Assembly: GCA_030278955.1 (NCBI GenBank)
Contig: JAOANR010000009.1
Coordinates: 41,986,245-42,050,244 of the forward strand
Reading direction: 5' to 3'
DNA length: 64,000 bases
Source: Hygrophila difformis
Taxonomy: Eukaryota > Streptophyta > Magnoliopsida > Lamiales > Acanthaceae
Both the position numbers and the translations under genes were made by a program. Below are positions 9,119 to 21,130 of this stretch, piece by piece. Each line of letters starts with the position of its first letter. Position 1 is the stretch's first letter. The notes beneath the pieces are model-generated. The model had not been told where the DNA came from. It saw nothing but the letters and a program-made list of their open reading frames with translations, and searched no databases.

Positions 9119-11529
9119 GTCCACCAAACCATCAAAACCCACCAAATAATCAAAATCACCAAAACAACCAGAACTTTCAAAACCAGCAAAATCAACAGTA
9201 CCAGAATCCCCACCAAAATCCCCCAAACCCAAATGACTTCAATGACCCCAGAAACTTTTATCTGCATCAGAACTATTACCCACAACAATATCAAGGAGCA
9301 GCTGCTGACTATATGCAGCCAATTCTGGAGCCATATTTAAATATTCCTGGGAAAGCTCCATTCTTGGCCAGGAATTTTGAATTAAAGCCAGCACTCATCA
9401 ATTTGGTTCAGAGCAATCAGTTTGCTGGAGCAAGTCATGAAGACCCGCATGATCACCTGCAGACTTTCTTGGAGTTGTGTGACGCCATCAAGAATCAAAA
9501 TGTATCTCCTAACACTATTCGATTGAGATTGTTTCCTTTCTCTTTGACTAGTGGAGCGCGAACGTGGTACAAATCGCTGCCAGTTAATCAGAAGTCCACA
9601 TGGGAGGACGTGATCAGAAACTTCCTGGAAAAATACTTTCCGGAATCCAAGGTGGATGAATGCCGTTCCAAAATTGCGGAATTCAAAATGAAGCCAGACG
9701 AATCCCTGTATGACGCAAAGGAGCGGTTCTTCAACCTACTCAGAAAATGCCCCCAACATGGTTTCCATGAGTGGGAGAAATTGAGGAAATTCTACAGCGG
9801 TTTGACCCCATCCTGGAAATACATGCTTGATGCTGCTGGTGGTCAACATTTGCTATACATACCAATGGATCAGGCCTGGGGCAAGATTGAAGCAATGAGT
9901 GTAAACAGATCTGTTCTAACTGATGATGTTGATCCCCCTCCCCCTCGTGGTTTATTTGTTGTAGGTGCAGCAGGGAAATCTGAACTGGACAAACTGAAAG
10001 ATCAAGTGGCTGTCTTAGCCTTGAATCAAGAAGCTGGGAGTTCTGCGCAAGCACAAAATGCTGAAATTGTTTGTGGATCTTGCCAAGGGCCACATCCCAC
10101 TGAGGCTTGCCAACAAGTAGCGAATGAGAGCTGTAACTACGCAGGTGGATTCCAAAACCGGCATCCGAACCTTTCATATTCCAACAACAATGCCTTGAAT
10201 TCACACCTGTTAACCCAGCCTCAACAGTTCAACCAGCCAAGACCCCAGCATTTTAACCCAAATTTTCAGCCTCAGATTCTGGCTAGGCCACCTCAGAATC
10301 AGAATTTCCAAAATTTTCAGCAGCCACAGAACCAGTTTGTCCTCAATCAGAACCAGCCCCAGAATCAATTTGTTCAAAACCAAGGTCAGAACCAGAATTG
10401 GAATCAGAACCAGCATAAACCCCCTTCCACATTGGAGACCCTCATGACTGATGTCATCACCAGTCAGAAGGAAATCAATACTCAGTTGCAGGCCTCTATC
10501 CATAACGTGGAGACTCAATTTACACAAATGGCCAATGAAATGCAGAAGAGGGACAAAGAGACGTTGCCAAGCACTGCGGAAAAGAACCCGCAATGCAAAG
10601 CAATAACTTTGAAATCTGGGAAGGTGTTGGCTGGATCAAAAGGAGTGGATATTGGAAAAGACTGTGGGGAAGATGATGCTGTTGACACTGCTGATGAGGA
10701 AACAACAAATAATCAGAAGGAGGCCGAACAGCAGACTGACGCTGCAGAAGGAACGACTGATATAGAAAACGGTAATGGTAAAGGTACAACCTCTGCCCCT
10801 TTACCATCAAAACATGATAGCAATAAAAAGTTCATGCCTAGGGTTCCTTACCCGGCCCGACTTAAAAATAAACAACAAGATCTGAAGTTTGAAAAATTTC
10901 TGAAAAGACTGCGGGAAGTTGAGATTACCATACCTTTGATTGAAATGATCTCTGAAATGCCAGTCTATGCTAAGTTCTTGAAAGAAATGATTTCAGGAAA
11001 GAGACAGGTTGAGCAGGATGAACTGGTGGTACTCAACAGAACTTGCAGTGCTATCATTCAAAAGAAGCTTCCGGAGAAGAAAGAAGACCCTGGGTGCTAT
11101 ACACTGCCGATTCGGATTGGCCAGATCAGCGCTGGAAAAGGATTATGTGACCTCGGCTCCAGCATTAACGTTATGCCATTAGCCATGGTTAAACGTCTTA
11201 AGCTCGGAGTGGTGGAACCTATCAAAATGAGGCTTCAAATTGCAGATAGGTCAATCACAAAGCCGATCGGGATCCTGAAGGACGTGATAATCAAAGCTGG
11301 CAGTACTCCATTTCCAGTGGACTTCATCATTCTGGATATCGAAGAGGATTCCGACATGCCTCTCATCCTAGGCAGGCCATTCTTGGCCACCGGCGGGGCT
11401 CTGATCGATGCCAAGTCCGGAAGGGTAACACTCCGCGTTGATGGAGATGAGGTCATCTTCGACATGGCACAATTGCAGAAATTCCCAAATGACCGTTCTT
11501 GTTTTTCGTTTGACAGTGTAAGTAGTTAG
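9119..11529 (+). CDS. gag-pro: Athila-type gag-protease frame, 5'-truncated, of unit B
   Basis: This is the capsid/nucleocapsid precursor with a fused aspartic protease. The open frame continues upstream to a stop at 9058, but 9061-9118 is LTR sequence and there is no in-frame ATG before about 9310, so the start codon and 5' leader have been lost. In order: an Asn/Gln/Pro-rich N-terminus; the Athila gag core (FELKPALINLVQSNQFAG, then a DPHDHLQTFLELCDAIK stretch and an IRLRLFPFSLTSGARTWY stretch); a zinc knuckle of the CX2CX3HX4C type (CGSC...H...C, about residue 330); a Gln-rich linker; and a retropepsin-like domain (LCDLGSSINVMP, then ILGRPFLATGGA). It ends at TAG 11527. The frame itself is unbroken. 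Confidence 0.85.
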
Positions 11530-12691
11530 GAAAGAGCTAGACTCTGGAATGATGATGAAATGATGCTGAATGAATCATCAAAGCAGGTACTGACGCCTGC
11601 TGGTGCAAGCCAAAGGAACAGTGCAGCGCCGTCCAATTTGAGGATCCCGAATCCGGGGACCTTGAAGCATACGACGGTGCTGATTTCACTGCACAAGAGA
11701 ATGATGGCACCGAAGAGGAAGGAGAGGGCCCTGTACTGACGCAGGGTCCCGAAGGTAAATCTGATCTCCCTCTATCCATTTCTCGCAAAACTACTCCCTT
11801 CCATTGAATGCCCACCATAGCTTGAACTTAAAATACTACTAGATCATCTCAAGTATGTGTTTCTCGCAGAACATAAATAATTACTTGTGATTGTTTCGGC
11901 TAAGCTCTCCCAAGAGCAAGAAAATGCTCTGGTGGTCGTTCTTAAGAAACATGTACATGCAATAGGTTGGACCATTTCTAACATAAAAGGAATAAGCCCT
12001 TCTATTTGCATGCACATGATTTAATGAAGAAGAGTATAAGCCCTCCCGTCAACCTCAGAGACGTTTGAACCCCCTCATGCAAGATGTGGTAAGGAAAGAA
12101 GTTATCAAGCTCTTAGATGCTGGTATAATCTATCCTATTTCTGACAGCAAATGGGTTAGCCCAGTGCAGGTCGTGCCAAAACGAGGAGGGATGTGCATAA
12201 CTAGGAATGAGCAAGGAGAAGAGGTTGCAACCAGGCCAGTGACCGGATGGAGAGTTTGTATCGACTACCGGAAACTGAACGAGGCCACCCGCAATGACCA
12301 TTTTCCATTGCCATTTATTGATCAAATGCTTGAGAGGTTGGCAGGGAGAGAGTTTTATTGTTTTTTGGATGGATATTCTGGATGCAATCAGATTGTTATT
12401 TCTAGCGAAGACCATGATAAAACCACTTTTACATGCCCGTACGGCACTTTTGCCTATAGACGGATGCCATTCGGTTTGTGCAATGCACCTGCCACTTTTC
12501 AAAGATGCATAATGTCTGTTTTCTCTGAATTTATCGAAAAATGCATAGAAGTCTTCATGGATGACTTCTCTGTATATGGAGATACGTTCGAAGATTGTTT
12601 GACCAATCTTGCAAAGATTTTAAAGAGATGTGAGGACACTAACCTTGTTTTAAATTGGGAAAACTGCCATTTATGGTCACTGAGGGCATAG
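11530..12691 (+). pseudogene. pol: Athila-type pol: linker and reverse transcriptase, frameshifted
   Basis: A weakly conserved linker (readable from about 11880, QEQENALVVVLKKHVHAIGW) leads, after a frame change near 12022, into the RT frame at 12065-12691. The fingers and palm are clear: LLDAGIIYPISDSKWVSPVQ, VCIDYRKLNEATRNDHFPLP, YGTFAYRRMPFGLCNAPATF, and the catalytic FMDDFSV near 12560. The frame is lost near 12670 through one missing base in a T run. Typical of the Athila clade. It is not functional as it stands. Confidence 0.85.
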
Positions 12692-13452
12692 TGTTAGGTC
12701 ACCGCATTTCTCGTGCAGGTATCGTGGTTGATCCAGCCAAAGTTTCTATCATTTCCAATCTTCCTCTCCCCAACTCAATAAAATCGGTTAGGAAGCTTCT
12801 TAGGGCATGCCGGTTTTTACCGGAGGTTCATAAGGATTTCTCTAAAATTGCCAAGCCGCTCACTAATCTGCTTTGTAAAGAAAATTCTTTCTTAATAAAT
12901 GAAGCGTGTGTCCAAGCCTTTGACACGCTCAAGAAGATGTTGGTTTCTGCGCCGATAGTACAACCACCCGATTGGTTAAAACCTTTCGAGGTAATGTGCG
13001 ATGCTAGTGATCTCGCCGTAGGTGCAGTTCTCGGGCAACATAAGGACGGGCGACACTGCGTAATTCATTACGCAAGTCATGCTCTGAATGAGGCCCAAGT
13101 CAACTACACCACAACAGAGAAAGAGATGTTTGTTGTAGTCTTCGCGATTGATAAATTCAGACAGTACCTGATAGGTACGAAGACCATAGTGTACACCGAT
13201 CATTCTGCATTGAGATACTTGTTTAGCAAACAAGATGCAAAACCTCGATTAATCAGGTGGGTACTTCTGTTGCAAGAATTCGACATCATAATAAAAGATA
13301 GGCGAGGTCGAGATAATGGTGCTGCTGACCACTTATCTCGTTTAGAAAATGATAAAAATGAAAAAGCCGTTAACGAAGAGTTCCCGGAAGAACAACTGTT
13401 CGCATTGCATCTGCACGATCAAGCGTGTCCATGGTTTTCCGGACATCGCTAA
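12655..13452 (+). pseudogene. pol: Athila-type pol: RT thumb and RNase H
   Basis: Continues the RT in another frame from [13 protein letters not shown]. The connection domain is followed by RNase H with [34 protein letters not shown] and [14 protein letters not shown]. Shortly after the LSRLEND segment the frame breaks near 13437. The neighbouring pol pieces abut in the right order, so this is one polyprotein split by single-base indels, not separate genes. Confidence 0.85.
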
Positions 13453-13889
13453 CTTCTTGGCATGCGGAATAACCCCACCATTTGCAAACTATCATTCAGA
13501 AGAATAAGTTCAACCGAGATGTATTAAACTACTTATGGGAAGAACCTCATCTCTTCAAGTACTGCGCCGATTCAATAATCAGGCGATGTGTAACCGAGCA
13601 TGAAGCCTATCAAATTGTCAAAAAATGCCGTGAGTCAGAATATGGAGGTCACCACGGTCCCGCTCGAACGGCCCATAAGGTCCTTGAATGTGGATTTTAT
13701 TGGCCTCATATCTATGAGGATTACAGGACATTTGTGAAGGGTTGCGATAGGTGCCAGAGATTAGGAAACATTTCCAAGAGGGATGAAATACCTCAGAAAG
13801 GAATTCTCACGCTTGAGATTTTTTATGTTTGGGGTATTGACTTCATGGGACCGTTCCACCATCTGGTGGAAACTACTATATCCTGGTAG
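13453..13889 (+). pseudogene. pol: Athila-type pol: integrase N-terminal part
   Basis: The frame resumes at about 13482. An HHCC-type zinc segment is seen (GGHHGPARTAHKV, then KGCDRCQRLG), followed by the start of the DDE core (WGIDFMGPF). Breaks near 13480, 13856 and 13935 move the next segment ([12 protein letters not shown], with the first catalytic Asp) out of frame. Confidence 0.8.
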
Positions 13890-14717
13890 CTGTCGATTAC
13901 GTATCCAAATGGGTCGAGGTTGTCGCAGTTACCAACCAATGATGGTAGCCAAGTCATCAAGTTCCTCAAGAACAACATTTTCAGTAGATTTGGCATACCT
14001 AGGGTGGTGATATCTGATGGAGGAACACACTTTATTAATAAAGCTTTTGAAACCTTAATGAGTAAAAATGGGATCCTCCATAAGATAGGCACGTCTTATC
14101 ATCCCCAGACTAGTGGTCAAGTCGAAGTATCCAATCGCGAAATCAAACACATACTCGAGGCCACAGTCGGGATAACCCGTAAGGATTGGGCACGTAAGCT
14201 CAACGATGCTCTATGGGCATACCGCACAGCATATAAGACTCCCATTGGGATGTCTCCATATATGCTCATCTTCGGAAAAGCCTATCATTTGCCTGTAGAG
14301 CTAGAGCATAAAGCTTACAGGGCCGTTAAAACGCTCAACTTCAATCCGAAAGTTGCTCAGAGCAAACGTAAGTTGGACCTCAATGAAATTGAGGAAATAC
14401 GAGCGCAAGCTTATGAAAGCTCTCAAATTTACAAGGAGCGGACCCAGAAGTTACACGATCGCCGGATTAAGCCTAAGCATTTTCATGTTGGTCAAAATGT
14501 ATTGTTGTTCAATTCCAGGTTGAAGCTGTTCCCTGGAAAGCTCAAATCCAGATGGGAAGGACCACACGAAGTGTTAGAGGTGTTTGAAAATGAAGCCGTC
14601 AGGATCCGAACTGACAAGGGCAATATAGTGGTGAATGGACAGCGACTAAAAGAGTACATCGGACAGTTCGATCCGGAGAAAGAAAGCCAAGCAGTGGAAG
14701 ACCCGGCTTACACCTAA
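13890..14717 (+). pseudogene. pol: Athila-type pol: integrase core and C-terminus
   Basis: After the break near 13935 the frame from 13920 holds the second catalytic Asp ([10 protein letters not shown]) and the Glu ([14 protein letters not shown]), then [20 protein letters not shown] and the basic C-terminal domain ([17 protein letters not shown]). No chromodomain is present, as expected for Athila. Stop TAA at 14715-14717. The post-pol region begins directly after. Confidence 0.85.
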
Positions 14718-14807
14718 TAAGAAATAGCATGAAAACACAAAAATTTTATTTCATATATATATATAGCACTTTATTTCATAACAAGAGAGTACCCAAAAAT
14801 CAACTAA

Positions 14808-14846
14808 ACATTTAGAGTACCAAAATTCTAAATGTGAGGATGTTGA
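14808..14846 (+). repeat. Hairpin 1 plus GAGGATGTTGA (element B)
   Basis: ACATTTAGAGT (14808-14818) faces ATTCTAAATGT (14825-14835), then GAGGATGTTGA. It lies 90 bp after the pol stop, as in A. The acceptor-like TGTCTTGCAG follows, ending at 14889. Confidence 0.75.
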
Positions 14847-15189
14847 TTTTTGGAGAAAATTTAATGTGTTTTATTTATCTGTCTTGCAGGAATTTCGGAA
14901 CCACCAAAAAGAAGGAGTAGAAAATAGCATGGAAAACCAGGTTCTCGGTTGGATTAATTCCATGAATCTAAGAAATTATTCTCAGAATTTGAAGCAATTT
15001 AAATCCGGAATAGATTTCACAGATGAATGGAACTGATCCAACCTAATTTTATGCAAGGAGATTATCTTAATTCCAGCCCGTTATGTTGAATTCATTTGGA
15101 CTGAATTTATTCAGATCCAAATCAAATAAAATGGACTCAGGCCCAACATCACACTCGGACCCAGTTCAAGAAAATTTGAAAATGCAAGT

Positions 15190-15595
15190 TCCGTGTCACG
15201 GAATCCCTCTTGTGTCGCTAGGCAATGCCTCACGCCAGGGGGGGGATAGCGACACGCTGCTTTAATACAGTGAGACCCCTGTCGCGGAACAGAACCGTGT
15301 CGCGAGGCGAGTGCCTCGCGACCAAGCTTAGTTCCGCGACACAATCTCATCTGTCTCCAACTCTCTCTGTCGCTGTCGCGAGATCCTTAGTCGCGAGGCA
15401 CTGCCTCGCGACTGGCTCCTTGTTCCGGGACACGACCCAAATTTGGCCACACCCCCTTGCTAAACTTGGTCGCGATACCCCTGTCGCGAGGCACTGCCTC
15501 GCGACCGGATTCCAGATTCGTGACACCTCTAATGTCGCTAGACCAGGTCGCGAAAACCAGTTCCGCGACACGCTCTAGGGTCCCGCGACCAGCCT
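15190..15595 (+). repeat. GTCGCG-core palindrome array upstream of the internal promoter (B)
   Basis: At the same place as 555-865 but with different arms: GTCGCGAGGC with GCCTCGCGAC (about 15300-15323 and 15389-15411) instead of GTCGCGATG/CATCGCGAC. The palindromic form is kept while the arm sequence changes. It ends just before the TATA box at 15602. Confidence 0.85.
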
Positions 15596-15601
15596 TTCTA
15601 G

Positions 15602-15609
15602 TATTTATA
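15602..15609 (+). promoter_or_regulatory. TATA-like box of the internal gene (B)
   Basis: TATTTATA, identical to 877-884, followed by a C/T-rich leader and an ATG at 15746. The leader shares the GACCAC, GTGTTC and TCGCA pieces with A and R. Confidence 0.6.
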
Positions 15610-15745
15610 CCCCCCCTCACCCGTCTTCCCCCTGCACTCTCTTCATTTATTTGACTCTCTAACTTCCCCCTCTCAACCAGAAAACCTTTTCTCCCGAGGA
15701 AGACCACTGTGTTCGTCGCAATACCAGCCATTTCAAGGGAAAACC

Positions 15746-17587
15746 ATGGCAAGGTTTTTCGAATCTTTTCAAACTTAGGACCGTCATCCCCACCCAGACC
15801 AAGGAGGTCAGGGTAAAAGCCCATTTCCCCCCTGTTCACGATTCTGTCGGACTTCCTTGTTTCTTGTTCTTGTTTTTGGTGTGTGAATCGCATAATGTGT
15901 TTTGTGTGCACTTCTGTTTTTCTGTTTTTGGGTCTTGAATGATCTCGGTTTTGAAGAATGTTTTGAAATCTTTTTGAAATCCTTAAGATTTTTGCGTTGA
16001 AACTGTTAAGGTTTAAAAGTTTTGAAGTTTAAAACTGGAAAAGATGAACTAATAAACATTAGTGGTGTTATTTTGAACACCATGACGTTGTTAGTTTATC
16101 TGATCTTGAGACCTTAGCAGGAAGCATTCAAGTGGGTGATCTTTTTGGCATATTTGCTTCTACATGTCAGAGATCTTTTGGGAATAAAGGTGTGTTTGTT
16201 TATGGAAACATAGTAGAAACACCCAATGGGGATTCACCACTTTTTAATAAAAGTGACTTTTAGAAAAAGACAAAATGTTAGGAATGTCCTTTCTTTTTAA
16301 AGATTGACCAACTTGTTTTTGTTCCCAATGGAACTTAAGTGTGAGTAAATAGCAGTATTTTTGTCACCTAACTGCTATCTTTTCAAAACTCCAAAATGGG
16401 GACCACTTCACATCCCACTTTTCATTAAATAAAAACAAGTCAACCAGTTTTAAATTAAAAAAATAGTGTTTGCAAATTTTTGGGAATGCTTTTACTGCCC
16501 AAAGCAGTTCAAAGCGATCCGAGAATAGCAAATCCATTGCGCCACGTCTCCACTGCACATTCCAATACTCGAGCATTTTGTCTTCATATTTCCATCTCAC
16601 TCCATCTTCAACAAGTGCCTCGAGCTTGTTTAATAATATTGGAAAATCAAATTTTTGGGCCCAATGGCCCATTAAAAATATTTAGGGGCCCAATGACCCC
16701 TATCTCTTCATAATAACTCACTACTTTGAAAATTATCTCAAAGAGTAAAAAGAAGAAAAAAAAATATATTTTACCTATGCTTTATATTAAAATCTAAGTT
16801 GGAAATCTAATAACCTCACATCTAGAGCAAAGCTCTAAATGTGAGGATGTTGGTTTCCAAACTTGAATAATTTTTTGAAAAAAAAAATTATAACAATTGG
16901 ATTCATTACTTCTTATCTTTTCAAGGGCAACATCCTCCCGATCCCGAATCAGACACATGAGGGGACCCAACTGCTAGACCTGCCACTGGAGCTTCTAGGC
17001 GAAATCCTCTCCGAATAGGAGAGGATGACATGAAGGAAGTATTCATGGCCCAGGAAACATGCAAAAAGCTTAGGGACGCAGTCACCATCGTTTACAAGCG
17101 ATGCGAACTGGAAACCTCCACTGTAAAAATGTGGCAACAAGGTGTTCGGAGGGAGAAGGATGAATTCCTGCAAACATGCATGGAGGCAGGAAATTTCAAC
17201 CTTCAAATCATCCAAGCACTGGAAGCATTTACAGGAGGGGATGAAGATCAAGCCTGCGAGATGCTGCGACTAGGGATAGAGGACAATCACAAAGGGTCAA
17301 TCTTCACACGTGGACTAATGCTGTTAAGCAAGATGGATGAGAGCCAAGTTCTTCTGGGAATCAAAATGATCGAAGAAATGGTGACCGACATATCAACCTT
17401 GGTCTACACGTCCACCAACACTCTCTCATGGCTGGAAAATAACCAGGACACCCCTGGTTTATTTCATGGCTAGCCAGACCAGGTCTACTGCCCAATGATG
17501 CAGACAACTCTGGGAGAACACAACGGCTGGTGCCTGCGCTGCGATTTGACAAGCTACATCCACTGGAGCAGAATCTTCTTTCCCTAG
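15746..17587 (+). pseudogene. Captured F-box gene (At2g35280-like), copy B, broken
   Basis: Exon 1 is 15746-15812, one base shorter than in A and so out of frame after about ten codons; donor GT at 15813. The acceptor region reads TTTTCAAG, ending at 16925. Exon 2 starts with an F-box-like segment (LLDLPLELLGEILS) that hits a TAG near 17015 because of a missing base. The frame then reopens at 17030-17473 (MAQETCKKLRDAV, then DEFLQTCMEAGNFNLQIIQA and ACEMLRLGIEDNHKGSIFTR) and is cut by an in-frame TAG at 17471. The C-terminal NGWCLRCDLTSYIHW segment runs to the final TAG at 17585-17587. The lesions are at different bases from those in copy A, so the two copies decayed separately. Confidence 0.65.
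16818..16853 (+). repeat. Hairpin 2 plus GAGGATGTTGG (element B)
   Basis: ACATCTAGAGC (16818-16828) and GCTCTAAATGT (16832-16842) with one mismatch, then GAGGATGTTGG. It sits inside the inferred intron, about 70 bp before the acceptor, matching A and R. Confidence 0.75.
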
Positions 17588-19241
17588 GAGAGGAGGAAGG
17601 GGGGAAGAATGAATCCTAAAATGTTTTATTTTATTTAAGTCTAAGTGTAAGCATCATATGAGGGAATTCTTCTTTTGTATGCAGGTTCGTACTAACTGCA
17701 TAAGAATCTCTTGTAAATGATGTAATTTATTACTTTCCATGACTGGAACTCAATCTTTTGAGTTCCGCAAACAATTTTTATTTATTTTATTCTTGAAAAG
17801 ATGTCTATACAGTCCGAGATAAATAAGTGACTGTCAGGCCAAAAATATGCTGTTGACATACCCCTGCATGTCAGCAGTGCCTCTTTACTGCTTTAAATTA
17901 AAAAAACCAGCAAAAATATGCATAAACCTGCTCTAAATTCACATGTTGAATTTAGGCTTGTGGTTAAATTTTCAAACTTTTAAATTGGGATAATATAATT
18001 GAAGATATGCATGAAATGAATTCCTAAGGTTTTGAGCTATAAAAATTTAATGATGTGATCATCTTGTTGGGTAATAAATCTTCATGTTAGAAATTTTGAT
18101 TGAATAAATTGTTTAGAAGTAAGCTTTGATTAAATTTTTAGAATAATGTATGACATGAATTAAATCCAACCTGTGAGGTTCGAGCCATGAGTCACTTTAA
18201 CTCATTCATTCCTTGATGTGTGATTAAAGGAAACTAGAACTTGCAATTGGGATCGATTCAAGACCATGCCATATTCTAAAAAGCGAGCATATGATCGAGG
18301 TACCTAGAAAACCCACAATTTTCGGCCTTCGTTTGAAATCCAAACCCAAAAATATTTTCCCTTTAGGATTAACCAATCTGAGCCTTTAAGCCTAATTTTT
18401 CTTTGAAACCACTATATTATTCCTAGCCTTATAAAAAGACCAAGAAAAACAAACCAAAGTGTGCGATAATGAATTCTGTCAAAAGGCATTAAATTTGTGA
18501 TCATCAGACAAGTACAAATCAGTATTCAACAAACCGATTCAAAAAAAAAAAGTTGAGTACTTGTCAACATGAACAAATTGCAAATGACAAGCAAATTAGA
18601 CTTAGTCTAATGTCATGCAATAGAAAAAGAAAAACAAAAGATAAGAGATGTTGATGATCATAAATTTTCAAATGAAAATATGCCATGTTATGATAGAATA
18701 AATTCGTCACTTCTTAGCCCAATAATTCCCCTTCCACACCAAATGTTACAAACCGTATGCCCCGTTATAACCCTTAAATAAGACCTCGAGATCTCGATTT
18801 AAAGAAATGAGTCGGTGGCGAGTTGGTCTGATTGCAAGCCTATGGGATAATTTAATTAAAATTGATTTTGAGCGTTCATGATTCAACCCAATTGAGAGTG
18901 AGTGAATTCTCCGATTCTCTTATATGTGAGGCTTTGTTTCATTAAATAGGCTCATGTCATGCCTTAATTTTAATTTTTAATCCTTGCATTTTTCACACAT
19001 GATATTCATGAAGGGTTGACGACCGTGTTTGATTTGTAGGCCCGATTTAGTGAGCAAGCATCATTTTATTAAACACTGCAATCAAGGGAATTTAATACTT
19101 GTAGTTTTTTATTGTCTTATCCCAATCCAAAAAGAATGTAGTTTATGAAGCCATGAAAATGGATTGAATATGCAGCGTCTATGTTCTTAGGGACACTAAC
19201 TCTGACTGCTCGGGGACGATCAGTATTAAATGTGAGGATGT
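17588..19241 (+). other. Conserved noncoding 3' region of unit B
   Basis: Homologous to 2786-4393 through most of its length. It keeps the GACATAC...CATGTC hairpin near 17855 and the CTAAATTCA/TGAATTTAG palindrome near 17935. It ends in hairpin 3 and GAGGATGT at the LTR edge. No coding potential seen. Confidence 0.6.
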
Positions 19242-19549
19242 TGATAATGGCCAGAAATGACCATTATTTTCAATCCATTTCCGTGTCTAAAACGGGCATT
19301 TGATCGCATTCCGGTCTTATATTAAATAAGAAAGCAGTTGAATTGGACTGATTTATGCATAATTGTAAAAATATTGAGCTGGTATGAAAAATACATAAAT
19401 ATGTAATTTTATTACACATTTATGTTAGAAAAACCCAAAAATATGAGAAAAAGAAAAGAAAAGAAAAGGAACAAAAGATGGGAAAAGAAAGAAAAGCCCA
19501 CAAAAGGAGTAAGTTCAGCCCATCTGGCCATCCAGTCTGAACATGGAAC

Positions 19550-19885
19550 ACCCTGTCGCTAGAGCTCCCGTGTCGCGAAGCATGGTCTCGCGACACGGGA
19601 AGGATTGGCGACACAACAGCCCAAATGAAGAGGAGGCCAGTCCAAGAAGACTGTGTCGCGAGGCATGGTCTAGTGACACAGGATGGTTCCGCGCCACCAG
19701 CAGCAATTGGAGATAAATCCATGTCTCCAGACCCGTGTCGCGACACCCCGGTCGCGAAACATGACCTCGCGACACGGGCATGGTTGGCGACACAGATGCA
19801 TCAATGAAGACCCAAGACCCAGTCGAGAAGCCTTGCCATATGCAGTCTTGTTTCGCGACCGACTTCCAGTTCCGCGATACAGTGT
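19550..19885 (+). repeat. Palindrome array 1 in LTR B
   Basis: GTCGCG-core half-sites such as GTGTCGCGAAGC and CTCGCGACACGGG, upstream of the TATA box at 19953-19960. The flanking letters differ from LTR A in a matched way (GACAC/GTGTC in place of GACAA/TTGTC). Confidence 0.8.
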
Positions 19886-19952
19886 GATGTGTGTGATGTC
19901 TTGAGACACAATGGGCCTCAGATCAAGGCCCATGGGCTTAGGGTTTCACTTC

Positions 19953-19960
19953 TATAAATA
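19953..19960 (+). promoter_or_regulatory. TATA box, LTR B
   Basis: TATAAATA followed by TGAGGTG, in the same context as in LTR A. Confidence 0.6.
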
Positions 19961-20584
19961 TGAGGTGACCCCCCTGAGCTGAGGAGTTAGACATTTGACT
20001 CTCATTAAGACAGATTGAAGGATCCTCTCTTGGTAGTTAAGTTTAGTTTTATTTTCTTGTATTATTTAATTTTTGCTTTAGTTTAGTTTATTCTTTTTCT
20101 TGTTGTTTTTTGTTTTCAGTAGCTTAAGTTAGCCAGTTTAACATTTTGTTCCTTTTTAAACTTTGTTCTTAGGGTTTTGTAATATCCAAAGTAATGGGTA
20201 TTAACAAACCATTTAATAATATAGGAGAATATTCATCAAATGTGTCCCAAAACCATGAAATGGGTCTCACAACCCATGGATGTACTGCTTTCATTCTTCT
20301 TTTGGGGTCATTTGACCTCTATTTCTTGTTATTATGCTTACTGTCTCTTTTATTGTGGATATGGTGCATGCTTTTGTGTGGTCCAACTCTAGATTAAGAT
20401 TCTGCTTTATTTTATCATGGTTTTAGGTAGATTTATTTCTGTTCAAGCATGTTCTTGCAAATTTCAAATTATGTTTGGTTGTTTTTAGCTTAAAATAGCT
20501 TTATAATCCGAAATAGGGTGAGATCACGCTGTTTGCATGCCGCTGTTCACTTTTGCTTTTACTGACTTGTGTCCTGAACCATCC

Positions 20585-21130
20585 ATGTCGCCAACCTCTT
20601 CCTGTCGCGAGACCACGTCTAGCGACAGGAAGGTTGTTTCGCGACATGGACGCCTAGGGACACTTGTCTTGATATTTTGAAACCCTCGGTCGTGAGGCAC
20701 TCCTGTCGCGAACCCAGGGTTCGCGACACAACCCCTGCTTCGTGACTGGGGACCAAACTCTTGCCATTTTCCTCTGCATGGCTCCTGTCGCAATACACCC
20801 CTGTCGCGAACCCACGGTTCGCGACACACTTTTTGTTTCGAGACAGAGAATTATGCCTTGTCAAAATTCTTGAAAACCCAGTCGCTAGACCACCCTGTCG
20901 CGAGGCCACGTCTCGCGACACAATTTCCAAATCTAGTGACTGGGAACCAAATATTTTGAAAATTCTCAGAAAACCTTGTGTCGCCAGACTCCTGTCGCGA
21001 GACCACGTCTCGCGACACACTCTCTGCCTAGCGGCACAAGGCAAGGTTCTGCTGAAATTTCTAAAAACCTGTCAAAATACCCATGTCGCAAGCTTCGGTT
21101 CGCGACACAATTTATGGTTTTACGACAGGA
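20585..21130 (+). repeat. Palindrome array 2 in LTR B
   Basis: Position-matched with 5678-6215. Perfect examples: 20802-20826 (TGTCGCGAACC, CAC, GGTTCGCGACA) and 20993-21017 (TGTCGCGAGAC, CAC, GTCTCGCGACA). At 20598-20632 the stem is 16 bp with one mismatch. The CAC loop is the same as in A; the arms are changed on both sides. Confidence 0.9.
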
